Assembly (NCBI GenBank): GCA_942490895.1
Contig: CALNZC010000047.1
Location: 1 to 64,000, forward strand
Direction: 5' to 3'
Source of the DNA: JAGNXB01 sp942490895
GTDB taxonomy: Bacteria; Bacteroidota; Bacteroidia; Chitinophagales; Saprospiraceae
Length of the DNA stretch: 64,000 nt
The notes under the pieces were generated by a model. The model worked only from the letters and a program-made list of their open reading frames with translations, was not told the origin of the DNA and searched no databases. The position numbers and the translations under genes were made by a program. Of the stretch, positions 53,389 through 62,025 are shown piece after piece; within the stretch, counting starts at the first letter, position 1, and each line of letters starts with the position of its first letter.

Positions 53389-55182
53389 ATGCAGATACCA
53401 AATTCTCTCTGGCAAAAAGTATTACCCTTTCTCCAATGGTGGCCGATGGTCAGCCGGGAGACAGTCAAAGCGGATTTGATTGCTGGATTGACGGGAGCGA
53501 TCATCGTCTTGCCTCAGGGGGTTGCATTCGCCATGATTGCTGGAATGCCGCCTATTTATGGTTTGTATACGGCCATGATCACTCCGATCATTGCCGCTTT
53601 GTTCGGGTCTTCCTGGCATTTGATTTCTGGTCCGACAACGGCTATTTCGCTTGTAGTGTTCGCTACGTTACAGGGTTATGCCGAACCCACTAGTCCGGAA
53701 TTTATTCAACTCGCTCTGGTGCTTACTTTTCTGGCTGGGGTTTTCCAGTTTGGAATGGGTCTGGTACGTTTCGGTACACTAGTCAACTTTGTTTCGCACA
53801 GTGTGGTCGTCGGCTTTACGGCGGGTGCCGCATTGTTGATCGCGGTCAGTCAGCTTAAGCACGTATTGGGTCTTACGATGCCGAGAGGGTTGGCGTTTCA
53901 TGAAACCCTGTCAGAAATTGGTTCACATTTCGCTGAGATCAATCCCTGGGTTTTTGGTGTGGCCTTATTTACCCTGCTGCTGGCTGCTACTTTAAAGCGA
54001 TACGTCAAGAAAATCCCACCGTTGTTGACCGCAATGATCGCCGGGAGTGTGTTGACGTTTTTTCTTGATCCGGTGGCCAAGGGTATCTCACTGGTGGGGG
54101 AAATGCCCTCTCAACTGCCACCTTTTGTTGTTCCAGAGCTTTCTTTGAAAAATATCACAACCCTGGGAACAAGTGCATTTGCCATCGCTTTGTTGGGATT
54201 GATCGAAGCAGTTGCCATCGGCCGTTCTATCGCAGTTAAGACACATCAACGGATTGATGGTAACCAGGAATTTATTGGACAAGGGTTGTCCAATATTGTC
54301 GGCAGTTTCTTTTCCTGTTATGCAGGTAGCGGCTCTTTTACAAGGTCGGGAGTCAACTTTTCCTCAGGTGCAAGGACCCCTTTAGCGGCCATATTTGCTG
54401 CATTATTGCTGGCGATGGTCATTCTGTTTGTAGCGCCCTTGACAGGGTATCTTCCCATACCTGCCATGGGTGGCGTAATCCTTCTCGTTGCATACAATTT
54501 GATCGATGCACAGGAGATTCGGAAAGTGATCCGCAGTAGTGGAAGTGAGACCACTGTACTGATCGCAACGTTTGTTGCTACTCTCTTTTTTGCACTGGAA
54601 TTCGCCATCTATATCGGTGTTTTCCTGTCCTTGTTTTTTTATCTGCGTAGAACTTCCAAGCCACACATCGCCATCATGGCACCGAGTCAGAAAGATGTGC
54701 GTCACCATTTTATCAATACAGAGCGGGTTGATGAAATTAAAGAGTGCCCACAATTGAAATCAGTCAGAATTGATGGGTCACTGTTTTATGGTGCGATAGA
54801 CCATATCGAAGGGTACTTTAACGAACTGCGGGAGGATGGTGTAAAAAGGGTTCTTCTTCTTGCAGATGGGATCAATTTTGTCGATTTGGCCGGTGCCGAG
54901 TGGCTTCATCATGAGGCAGAACGATTGCGTTCTATCGGAGGGGATTTATATATCACCGGGTTGAAAATTGTGGCTCAGGATGTGCTGTGGAAATCCGGAT
55001 TGAAGGACGAAATTGGAGCCGATCATTTTTTCACCACCAAAAAATTGGCCTTGGCGGCCATTTACCAAAAGTTGGATCCGGCGATCTGTGAACGCTGCAC
55101 CGCCAGAATCTTTTGGGAGTGCCAACAGGATGATCGATTGCCCGTCGTCGATATGCCAACCACACCTCTCCTCAAGCACTGA
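53389..55182 (+). CDS. SulP family anion transporter with STAS domain
   Basis: 597 residues. Membrane part with the SulP signature (LPQGVAFAMIAGMPPIYGLYTAMI) and ten or more helices, ending near residue 425. The STAS domain follows (LKSVRIDGSLFYGAIDHIEGYF, VLLLADGINFVDLAGAEWL). The tail has a cysteine cluster (CERCTARIFWECQQDD) not usual in SulP. It starts 29 bases after the molybdoenzyme, so sulfate (or sulfite/bicarbonate) is the likely substrate. SulP proteins usually import; here export or exchange of product sulfate would fit better, which is inference. Confidence 0.88.
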   Translation: MQIPNSLWQKVLPFLQWWPMVSRETVKADLIAGLTGAIIVLPQGVAFAMIAGMPPIYGLYTAMITPIIAALFGSSWHLISGPTTAISLVVFATLQGYAEPTSPEFIQLALVLTFLAGVFQFGMGLVRFGTLVNFVSHSVVVGFTAGAALLIAVSQLKHVLGLTMPRGLAFHETLSEIGSHFAEINPWVFGVALFTLLLAATLKRYVKKIPPLLTAMIAGSVLTFFLDPVAKGISLVGEMPSQLPPFVVPELSLKNITTLGTSAFAIALLGLIEAVAIGRSIAVKTHQRIDGNQEFIGQGLSNIVGSFFSCYAGSGSFTRSGVNFSSGARTPLAAIFAALLLAMVILFVAPLTGYLPIPAMGGVILLVAYNLIDAQEIRKVIRSSGSETTVLIATFVATLFFALEFAIYIGVFLSLFFYLRRTSKPHIAIMAPSQKDVRHHFINTERVDEIKECPQLKSVRIDGSLFYGAIDHIEGYFNELREDGVKRVLLLADGINFVDLAGAEWLHHEAERLRSIGGDLYITGLKIVAQDVLWKSGLKDEIGADHFFTTKKLALAAIYQKLDPAICERCTARIFWECQQDDRLPVVDMPTTPLLKH

Positions 55183-55200
55183 CCGGTATCAGAGTTTTTC

Positions 55201-55244
55201 GTGACAGGGGTCACAATAACAGCATCTTTTCCTAGGTAATTTTA
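55201..55244 (+). promoter_or_regulatory. CRP/FNR-type operator and -7 box of the second dioxygenase
   Basis: GTGAC-AGGG-GTCAC (55201-55214) is a perfect palindrome of the GTGA-N6-TCAC form. TAATTTTA at 55237-55244 matches seven of eight positions of TAnnTTTG, exactly 36 bases from the palindrome start, as at 47216. Confidence 0.75.
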
Positions 55245-55309
55245 TAGTCAGAAAGAACGGACTCGGGCCACTCTGAGTACCCTTATTTCATATTGTAAAA
55301 CAAGCCTTT

Positions 55310-56720
55310 ATGAAAGTAGAACAATTGTATACGGGATGTCTGGCCGAAGCGGCTTATTATATTGAAAGTAAGGGCGAAGCTGTCGTCATTGACCCGCTTC
55401 GTGAAACGGAACCCTACCTCGAAAGAGCGAAGGCGGATGGTGCAACCATTAAATTTGTCCTGGAAACGCACTTTCATGCAGACTTTGTCTCCGGGCATTT
55501 GGATCTGGCGAAGCAAACTGGCGCTACCATTATTTTCGGCCCAACAGCCAATCCTAATTTTAAAGCCCATATTGCCAAGGATGGAGAAGTGTTAAAGGTG
55601 GGGGATATCTCTATCGTAGTCTTGCATACACCCGGGCATACCATGGAGAGTACATCCTATTTGCTTCGGGATGAACAAGGGAAAGACTATGCCATTTTCT
55701 CAGGCGACACCTTGTTTCTCGGTGATGTGGGCCGTCCCGATCTGGCGATCAAATCGGACCTGACCCGAGAGGATTTGGCTGGGTATCTCTTTGACAGTCT
55801 ACGCAACAAAATTATGCCTTTGGGGGATGATGTAATCGTCTATCCAGGTCATGGTGCTGGATCTGCCTGCGGAAAGAAAATGAGCAAGGAGACCCAGGGG
55901 ACCATCGGCGAACAGAAGCGGGTCAATTACGCCTTACGGCCAGATATGACCCGGGAGGAATTTGTGCGTGAAGTGACCACAGGATTGGTTGAGCCTCCCC
56001 AGTATTTTCCCAAGAATGCCGTGATGAATAAAATGGGCTACGAATCCATTGATGTGGTCCGGCAAAGAGGCTCACAAGCCCTTAGTGTGCGTGCGTTTAA
56101 AGCCGCATGGGAAGGAGAGAATGCCCTTGTATTGGATACGCGTGACCAACTTGAATTTGTAAAGGGATTCATTCCGGGCTCCATTTTTATCGGCGTGGAT
56201 GGCGGTTTTTGCACCCTGGGTGGGTGCCCTGATCACGGATCTGAAACAGCCTATTCTCTTTGTGGCCGATCCCGGACGGGAAGATGAGGTAGTGGTCCGT
56301 CTTGCCCGCGTGGGATACGACCACCCGATCGGATTTCTGGAAGGCGGGTTTGCTTCCTGGCTAAAGGCAGGTGAGGAGGTGGATACGCTGCAGGAATTGT
56401 CCCCTGAAGAATTAGACAAGGCCTTTGATGGGAAAAACATGAAGGTTTTAGATGTGCGGAAGCACAGCGAGTATACAGCCGAACATGTTATCGGAGCGTC
56501 TAATTTTCCGCTGGATTTCATCAATCGGAATATGAATGATCTGAAACCAGAGAACAAATACTTCCTCTATTGTGCGACAGGGTACCGGTCCGTGATCGCC
56601 GGGTCCATCCTCAAAGCCAGAGGGATCCAGGATGTGGTGAATATTCCGGGAGGTTTTACCGAACTCATGGAAACGAATATCAGTCGGACTGAGTTTACAG
56701 AACAGGAAACTGAATTGTAG
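55310..56720 (+). CDS. Second CstB-like persulfide dioxygenase-rhodanese fusion, one-base frameshift
   Basis: 469 residues after correction. It has the same architecture as the protein at 47311: THFHADFVSGHLDL, HTPGHTMES and FSGDTLFLGDVGRPDL in the dioxygenase; a first rhodanese domain without Cys (LFVADPGREDE); and a second with the catalytic Cys (YLYCATGYRS). The break is a run of five T at 56206-56210; with four, the frame reads VDGGFAPWVGALI, identical in form to the paralogue (IDGGFAPWVGALV). Sequencing error is likely. Having its own operator suggests separate dosage from the first copy. Confidence 0.87.
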
Positions 56721-56780
56721 ATCGATCAGCACTTATACATGAACGATTATGGGTTGGCGAGTATTCGCCAACCCTTCTTT

Positions 56781-56824
56781 GTGATGTGAATCACGTTGTG
56801 GAATAGTTGGATTTTGGTTCTTTG
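56781..56824 (+). promoter_or_regulatory. CRP/FNR-type operator upstream of the YeeE/YedE genes
   Basis: GTGAT-GTGA-ATCAC (56781-56794) is a perfect palindrome. The TTTG of a degenerate -7 box (GTTCTTTG, 56817-56824) falls at exactly the same offset as in the other two plus-strand sites. Confidence 0.65.
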
Positions 56825-56928
56825 TTGCGTTCTACCCGGAGAAGTTGGTGAATTGCGTGTATCCCGTATCTTATGCTTTACTTTTTCAGGAAATACAACG
56901 ATAACTGTAAGTCGAAAACAACGAGTCT

Positions 56929-57513
56929 ATGTCAATTTTGGAATGGATCAGTCAGCCCTGGCACTGGGCGATTGGAGGTTTAGCCATCGCTCTTTTATCC
57001 TTGGCCATGACGCTCATGGGCCAAAAGTTTGGTGTTTCTTCCAGTTTCAAGGTCCTCTGCACCTATGCAGGTGCGGGGAAGAAAATTCCGTATTTTGATA
57101 TGAATACAAAAGACAATCGCTGGTTGATGCTATTTGTTGCCGGGGGTGTGCTGGGAGCGATCATCGCCGTCCATTACCTCCGTAGTCCAGAGCCAGTTGC
57201 TATTTCCCAAGCGACCATCGATTATCTCAGTGGATTGGGAATCGCCTACCCGGAATCAGATGAATCCGGTTTGGGATTTGTTCCCACTGTCTTATTCAGC
57301 TTTGCCAATTGGAAAGGAGTCGCACTAGCTCTATTAGGTGGATTCTTTGTCGGCTTCGGTGCACGATATGGTGAGGGCTGTACTTCAGGGCATGCCATCA
57401 CCGGGTTGGCTCACCTGTCGCTCCCTTCTCTGATTACCGTGATTGGATTTTTTATCGGTGGACTGTTCATGACCTGGTTGGTCCTCCCTTATCTGCTTCC
57501 ATTTATTCTCTAA
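56929..57513 (+). CDS. YeeE/YedE-type sulfur transporter, N-half
   Basis: 194 residues, four to five membrane helices. The conserved Cys-containing motif of the family is GARYGEGCTSGHAITGLAHL; in YeeE this type of Cys relays thiosulfate across the membrane. About 80 residues with KVLCTYAGAGKKIPYF near the start hold another Cys. It is followed after 19 bases by a second half-size protein with the matching motif, so the two probably assemble into one pore, as in split YeeE/YedE proteins of Bacteroidota and Proteobacteria. Confidence 0.87.
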   Translation: MSILEWISQPWHWAIGGLAIALLSLAMTLMGQKFGVSSSFKVLCTYAGAGKKIPYFDMNTKDNRWLMLFVAGGVLGAIIAVHYLRSPEPVAISQATIDYLSGLGIAYPESDESGLGFVPTVLFSFANWKGVALALLGGFFVGFGARYGEGCTSGHAITGLAHLSLPSLITVIGFFIGGLFMTWLVLPYLLPFIL

Positions 57514-57532
57514 TCCCAAACGGTACTGCATT

Positions 57533-57946
57533 ATGAAAAATCTAGCCTTTTTTCTGATCGGCATCCCATTTGGGATCATTATGACCAAGTCGGAAGTCAT
57601 TTCCTGGTTTCGAATCACTGAAATGTTCCGGTTTGAAGCCTTCCACATGTACGGAGTGATCGGTGTGGCCGTTGTGGTCGGTATCATCGCCATGTATGTC
57701 CTCAAAAGTGCGAAGGTGAAAACCTGGAGTGGAACGGAGGTCGCCTACACACCCATGCCGTTGAGTATTAAACGCCACCTTTTGGCCGGTTCGATCTTCG
57801 GCATCGGCTGGGCGATCACAGGAGCCTGTCCTGGCCCGATGTGGGTACTTTTGGGGAATGGTTTCTGGATCGTACTCATCTATATTCTGGGAGCCTTTTT
57901 GGGCACCTGGGCGTACGGAGCGGTGGCCAGCAAATTGCCTCATTAA
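57533..57946 (+). CDS. YeeE/YedE-type sulfur transporter, C-half
   Basis: 137 residues, four membrane helices. The family motif is GIGWAITGACPGPMWVLLG, with the conserved Cys in GACPGP. The N-terminal part (FFLIGIPFGIIMTKSEVISWFRI) matches the first helix of the second YeeE repeat. It is the partner of the gene directly upstream. Likely cargo is thiosulfate or sulfane sulfur, fitting the dioxygenases around it. Confidence 0.87.
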   Translation: MKNLAFFLIGIPFGIIMTKSEVISWFRITEMFRFEAFHMYGVIGVAVVVGIIAMYVLKSAKVKTWSGTEVAYTPMPLSIKRHLLAGSIFGIGWAITGACPGPMWVLLGNGFWIVLIYILGAFLGTWAYGAVASKLPH

Positions 57947-57999
57947 AAGATCTGCCTTTCATTCAGTTTCCTCAATTTATAGTGGACCGAAGGGATGCC

Positions 58000-59304
58000 A
58001 TGATTCCAATTATGAGAATAATTCAAGGAGGCCTGTTGGTCCTGCTCGTTGCTTTGGTTACATCTGCGTATGGGCAGGATACCCTGGTGGATTTGCGCAG
58101 CTATAAACCCGCAAAGCCTGAATTCATTGCCATGTTCCAGATGTGGGGGACCTATTCCCCCCACCATGATCACTATGAGGAGACAGGGCCCTCCACTGGG
58201 AAGTATTTACCTACCTATAATATCTGGAACCTGCAGGTGCGTCGCGCAAGGATCGGTGTGAAAGGCGAGATACTCCCCCGCTTGAACTACACCACTGTTC
58301 TGGCCTTTGATCAGGTCGGTCACAACACAGCTTCCGGGACAGTCGGGGGGATGAACAATGGATCGTTTCCTTCTGTCGGCTTGCTCGATGCTTATGTCAC
58401 CTGGGGTATTCGCAGGAACGGGAAAGGACCTCGACTAACAGTTGGGTATTTCCGACCGCAATATGGCCGGGAAAGTATCACCAGTGGCTTTGCTGTAAAT
58501 AGTATTGAGAAGACCATGGATCAGAGTTACCTCCGTGAACATCTGGTGCATCGCAATCCGGGAAGAGCACCTGGCATCAATGCCGGTTGTCAATTGCGGC
58601 TAGGATCTGATAGAGCCTGGTTGCGTTGGGATGCAGGCTTGTTTGCACCTGACAGAAATGGTGCAACGAAATCCCCAATGGTTGGCGTGGGCCGGATCGT
58701 CGGTACCTGGGGTGATCCGGAAAACCCCCAATACAGCCTCTCACACAAGATCAATGCCTTCGGCAAACGCAATGGAATCTCTCTGGGGATCGGCGGTGCC
58801 CGAGCAAATGGCTTGGGAACCGTCAAGCGATCCTGGTCCTACGGTGTAGACCTTCTGTTGAATCGTGGACCTTTTCAGCTGGACGGGGAGATCCACTGGC
58901 TGGGAAAGGACCCCGAGCCCTTCTTTGACTTTCCCCCCTTCCTCCTTGAAAGGTATGCGATCCAAACGGGTCACATTCGGGCAGGATATAATCTTTCAGT
59001 CGGTCGCTTAGGTACAATTGAGCCCACCTTAACCTATGCCTTCATGGCCGGAGGGATGAGTGAAAATGATCAACTCATCGCGCAGTATCTGAATAGTCCC
59101 GCCGGTAAAGAATCCTATGTAGAGGTAGGCGTCAATTGGTGGTTCAATCCCAAAACGGTGGTCCAACTGCACTGCACGTTCCGCCAGGGCGATCCGGGAT
59201 TTGCCGGGGATGGGGCAGAGGTGAATCCGTATTTCACCCAGTCGGGTCTCGGGCCTATCCGACGCGGCGACTGGGCAGGATTGGCGCTGCGGTGGATATT
59301 GTAA
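58000..59304 (+). CDS. Outer-membrane porin (phosphate-selective porin O/P-like)
   Basis: 434 residues from 58000 (MIPIMRIIQGGLLVLL), where a GAAGGG lies just upstream; the frame is open 53 codons earlier inside the YeeE gene. Signal peptide to about residue 26 (SAYGQ). The mature part is a 16-stranded-type barrel: NLQVRRARIGVKGEI, LTVGYFRPQYGRESI, SWSYGVDLLLNRG, and a terminal WAGLALRWIL. Porin O/P proteins let anions through. It is 53 bases after the YeeE/YedE pair, so it probably brings the sulfur anion across the outer membrane. Confidence 0.83.
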   Translation: MIPIMRIIQGGLLVLLVALVTSAYGQDTLVDLRSYKPAKPEFIAMFQMWGTYSPHHDHYEETGPSTGKYLPTYNIWNLQVRRARIGVKGEILPRLNYTTVLAFDQVGHNTASGTVGGMNNGSFPSVGLLDAYVTWGIRRNGKGPRLTVGYFRPQYGRESITSGFAVNSIEKTMDQSYLREHLVHRNPGRAPGINAGCQLRLGSDRAWLRWDAGLFAPDRNGATKSPMVGVGRIVGTWGDPENPQYSLSHKINAFGKRNGISLGIGGARANGLGTVKRSWSYGVDLLLNRGPFQLDGEIHWLGKDPEPFFDFPPFLLERYAIQTGHIRAGYNLSVGRLGTIEPTLTYAFMAGGMSENDQLIAQYLNSPAGKESYVEVGVNWWFNPKTVVQLHCTFRQGDPGFAGDGAEVNPYFTQSGLGPIRRGDWAGLALRWIL

Positions 59305-59330
59305 TCTAATTGGGCTTGGAAGGATGAAGC

Positions 59331-59997
59331 TTATTGGGCCTTCGTTTTATCCCCATTCCACTCCCGATAAAACTGCTCCAAGTAGGCTTCCATAAATTGA
59401 TGCCGTTGTTCGGCCATCTGACGCCCTGTGTTTGTGTTCATCAGGTCCTTGAGCAAGAGCAACTTTTCATAGAAGTGGTTGATAGTGGGAGCCGTACTAT
59501 GTTTATATTCCTCCTTGCTCATGTGCAGATTCGGAGGGATCCCGGGGTCAAATAACCCACGGACCCTTATGCCCTCCATAATTAAATGCCCGGGCAATAC
59601 CAATGGCCCCGAGAGCATCCAGGCGATCCGCATCCTGGACGACAGCTAGTTCGGTTGAGAAAAATGGGCCATCCTGATGCCCTCCTTTGAATGAGACATA
59701 GCGAATAATTTGGACCACGTGATCTACAATGTCCTGGTCCACAGACAGACTTTCCAGGAACTGCCGGGCTGTGTTGGGGCCGACTTCCTCATCCCCTCCA
59801 TGGAATTTCGAATCGGCGATGTCATGTAATAAAGCCGCCAGCTCAACAATGAACAGATTCGCCTCTTCGCTTCGAGCGATGAGCGTTGCATTGGTCCACA
59901 CCCGATGGATATGCCACCAGTCATGTCCGCCTTCTGCATCCTGGAGTTGCTGTTGCACAAACTGAATAGTCTCGGCAATGATGGCTGGTTGATTCAT
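59331..59997 (-). CDS. HD domain phosphohydrolase, one-base frameshift
   Basis: 221 residues after correction. The metal-binding motif is present: HDWWHIHRVWTNA, LAALLHDIADSKFHGGD (the HD pair), VVQDADRLDALGAIGIARAF and, in the other frame, TINHFYEKLLLLKDLMNTNTGR. This is the YedJ/YpgQ-type HD hydrolase, active on nucleotides in studied members. The frames join as GGHKGRGLFDPGI if one base of GG at 59561-59562 (plus strand) is removed. The first frame otherwise stops shortly after (GPWVI). It is the last gene of a three-gene minus-strand unit. Confidence 0.83.
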
Positions 59998-60047
59998 TTT
60001 GCTGGAGGATTATTGAGAAAAAGCAGTGCGTACCAATGGTCCACGTG

Positions 60048-60584
60048 CTAGGATCGCTTTTTGGAGGGGTGAAGCCGTTCCTCCAGGAGAGGGAGAAGCT
60101 CAGTTGCAGACAAGGTAAGATGGTCGGCCTGGATCACGATGGGCGTGCCATACAGTTTGACATTTGTCGCCATCAGATTTTGCTGCAGGGGGTTTCGGCC
60201 TTTTTTCTGCAGTTCCTTTGGCTTCGCCACATCTACCAGGATATGTTGATCCGAACGGCTGGTATCTATGCGCAACAAGCGTATCTCTTTCCAGCGGATC
60301 AACCCGACCCCAAGATTACTGCTGTGGTCGATCATGCCTTCCGGGGTGATCACTAGTCCAATGGGATTTCCCATCCCTTTTTGCAGATCGTTCATGGCCA
60401 GGATACCAAACACAAAAACCAATACACCGGCAATCACCTGGACCACCCAGGGTGTCAGGAAAGTTTGGACGGGAGCATAGGAGAGAAATAGCCATACCCC
60501 CACCAGGGCCAGGGCGGTAAAGAGCCCTCCTCGCAACAAGAATTTCTTTCGATTGAGGGGGATTTCGAGGCGTGATTGATCCAT
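60048..60584 (-). CDS. STM3941-like two-helix membrane protein
   Basis: 178 residues from 60584 (MDQSRLEIPLNRKKF); the frame is open 15 codons upstream. The start LEIPLNRKKFLLRGG and two helices (LFTALALVGVWLFLSYAP, VVQVIAGVLVFVFGILAM) are followed by a PH-like part (GLVITPEGMIDHSSNLGVGLIRWKEIRLLRID), which is the STM3941 family layout. No function is established. It is 48 bases after the flavoprotein gene, so both share the CRP/FNR-type promoter at 62.0 kb. Confidence 0.78.
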   Translation of the reverse strand: MDQSRLEIPLNRKKFLLRGGLFTALALVGVWLFLSYAPVQTFLTPWVVQVIAGVLVFVFGILAMNDLQKGMGNPIGLVITPEGMIDHSSNLGVGLIRWKEIRLLRIDTSRSDQHILVDVAKPKELQKKGRNPLQQNLMATNVKLYGTPIVIQADHLTLSATELLPLLEERLHPSKKRS

Positions 60585-60632
60585 GGTTTGCTTTGCCTTA
60601 AAGGTACAGCTCACCAGGCGTTGTCCCAATCA

Positions 60633-61976
60633 TTACAAACTGACGATCTCCGCAAATCCGGGATAGGCTTGAACTTGCCCTCTTAAACGGTCATATGGAA
60701 TACCATTTAATAAAGCGGTCTGAATAGGCGCCAGTACTTCGGATGCTTGTAGTCCAAATGCTGCGGCCCCCAGGATCAATCCAGTATCTGGATCCACTTT
60801 AATTCGAAGCAGCCCATTGCCAGCCTGTTTCAACCGGGCTTTGAGTAGTTGATCATAGGATTTGGTGATCCATTCTCCGGAACCATCCTTGCTGACATCA
60901 CCAATCTGTGCAATGGGTGGATGGGTGTAAACCCCCTCTATCACCGGATACTGGTTCCAGGTGGATGCGGCTCCAAGGGCCATGTGATGGACGGCTACCC
61001 TGGCTTGCATTTGTGCGCGATTGGCCATCATCGGTGCACCCGTGACATCACCCGCAGCATAGATTCCTGAAGAACTGGTCTGGGCATTTTTGTCTATGTG
61101 GATGAAGCCGTGAGGGTCCAGATCCAATGAAATGTCAGACGCGACTGTCCAGGACATATCAGGTTGTCGCCCGGTCGCAATAAAGCCATATTCTGCACTG
61201 TATGTTTTTCCGCTTTGCGTGGTGGCTTGAACACGATGCCCTTCCATTTTCATCGAAACCACTGCATCTTCTGTATGGATGTCGATCCGGTAAGTGGACT
61301 GTAAGTGCCGGGTGAATGCATCGATCGCCATGGATTCCATGCGGGGCAGGAGCTGTGCATTGTTTTGCAGAATGGTCACTTGTGCACCTAATGCCGCGAA
61401 GGCATAGGCATATTCTGTTCCGGTAACACCACCTCCTGCAACAATGATTGATTCCGGGACCTTTTCCAGCGCGGGGGTCAGTCGGGGAGCAATGATCTTC
61501 TTCATATCCGGCTTTACCTCCGGCGTAAATGCAGGGCCTGACCCAGTGGCGATGAGAATAAATCGACAGGTCAGGAGTTCAGGGTCACCCTCTTCAGCAA
61601 TGACTTCCACCTGGCCAGGTGCTCTGACTTTTCCATTACCTGTGATGAGACGTGCTCCAGCCTTTTCAACTTCTGAGCGACTCCATTGAATGGTTGCTTC
61701 CCCCTGAGCCGAGATGTGTTTTTTTAATCGATTGAGGTCAAAGGGTGGGTGGGTAGGCAGGGATTGTATCGAAAATGGATGATGATAGTGATCCATTTCT
61801 TCTGCTGCAGCCAACCAGACTTTTGACGGGACCAGACTCCCTCTGGCCGCACGGCCTCCAGCGGGAGCATTGAGGATTAGGGCAGTCGTCAGGCCTAAAC
61901 GTCCCGCCTCTCGAATAGCTTCAATGCCGGCAGGCCCGCCCCCGATCACGATCAGATCAAATGCATGTTGCTTCAT
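60633..61976 (-). CDS. Dihydrolipoamide dehydrogenase-like flavoprotein lacking the redox disulfide
   Basis: 447 residues with the full pyridine nucleotide-disulfide reductase fold: FAD-binding VIGGGPAGIEAIREAG, FILIATGSGPAFTP, NAD-binding IIVAGGGVTGTEYAYAFAALG, GIYAAGDVTGAPMM, and a dimerisation domain (VYTHPPIAQIGDV). The active-site segment that should read GGTCLNxGCIPSK is GGRAARGSLVPSK (residues 40-52), so both cysteines are replaced (Ala43, Leu48). The C-terminal HxHPTxxE motif is also absent (AYPGFAEIV). It cannot do dithiol chemistry. It may be an NAD(P)H oxidase or quinone reductase. Its promoter carries the operator found in the sulfur island. Confidence 0.86.
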   Translation of the reverse strand: MKQHAFDLIVIGGGPAGIEAIREAGRLGLTTALILNAPAGGRAARGSLVPSKVWLAAAEEMDHYHHPFSIQSLPTHPPFDLNRLKKHISAQGEATIQWSRSEVEKAGARLITGNGKVRAPGQVEVIAEEGDPELLTCRFILIATGSGPAFTPEVKPDMKKIIAPRLTPALEKVPESIIVAGGGVTGTEYAYAFAALGAQVTILQNNAQLLPRMESMAIDAFTRHLQSTYRIDIHTEDAVVSMKMEGHRVQATTQSGKTYSAEYGFIATGRQPDMSWTVASDISLDLDPHGFIHIDKNAQTSSSGIYAAGDVTGAPMMANRAQMQARVAVHHMALGAASTWNQYPVIEGVYTHPPIAQIGDVSKDGSGEWITKSYDQLLKARLKQAGNGLLRIKVDPDTGLILGAAAFGLQASEVLAPIQTALLNGIPYDRLRGQVQAYPGFAEIVSL

Positions 61977-61980
61977 CCTG

Positions 61981-62025
61981 CAAATCTAGGCGTCGCTTAC
62001 CCAGGCAGGCTGTGATGCAGATCAC
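61981..62025 (-). promoter_or_regulatory. CRP/FNR-type operator and -7 box of the flavoprotein gene
   Basis: GTGAT-GCAG-ATCAC (62012-62025) is a perfect palindrome of the GTGA-N6-TCAC form. On the minus strand, TAGATTTG (61988-61981) is an exact TAnnTTTG box, offset 37 bases from the palindrome start, one base different from the plus-strand sites. It overlaps the stop codon of the next gene. Confidence 0.75.
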
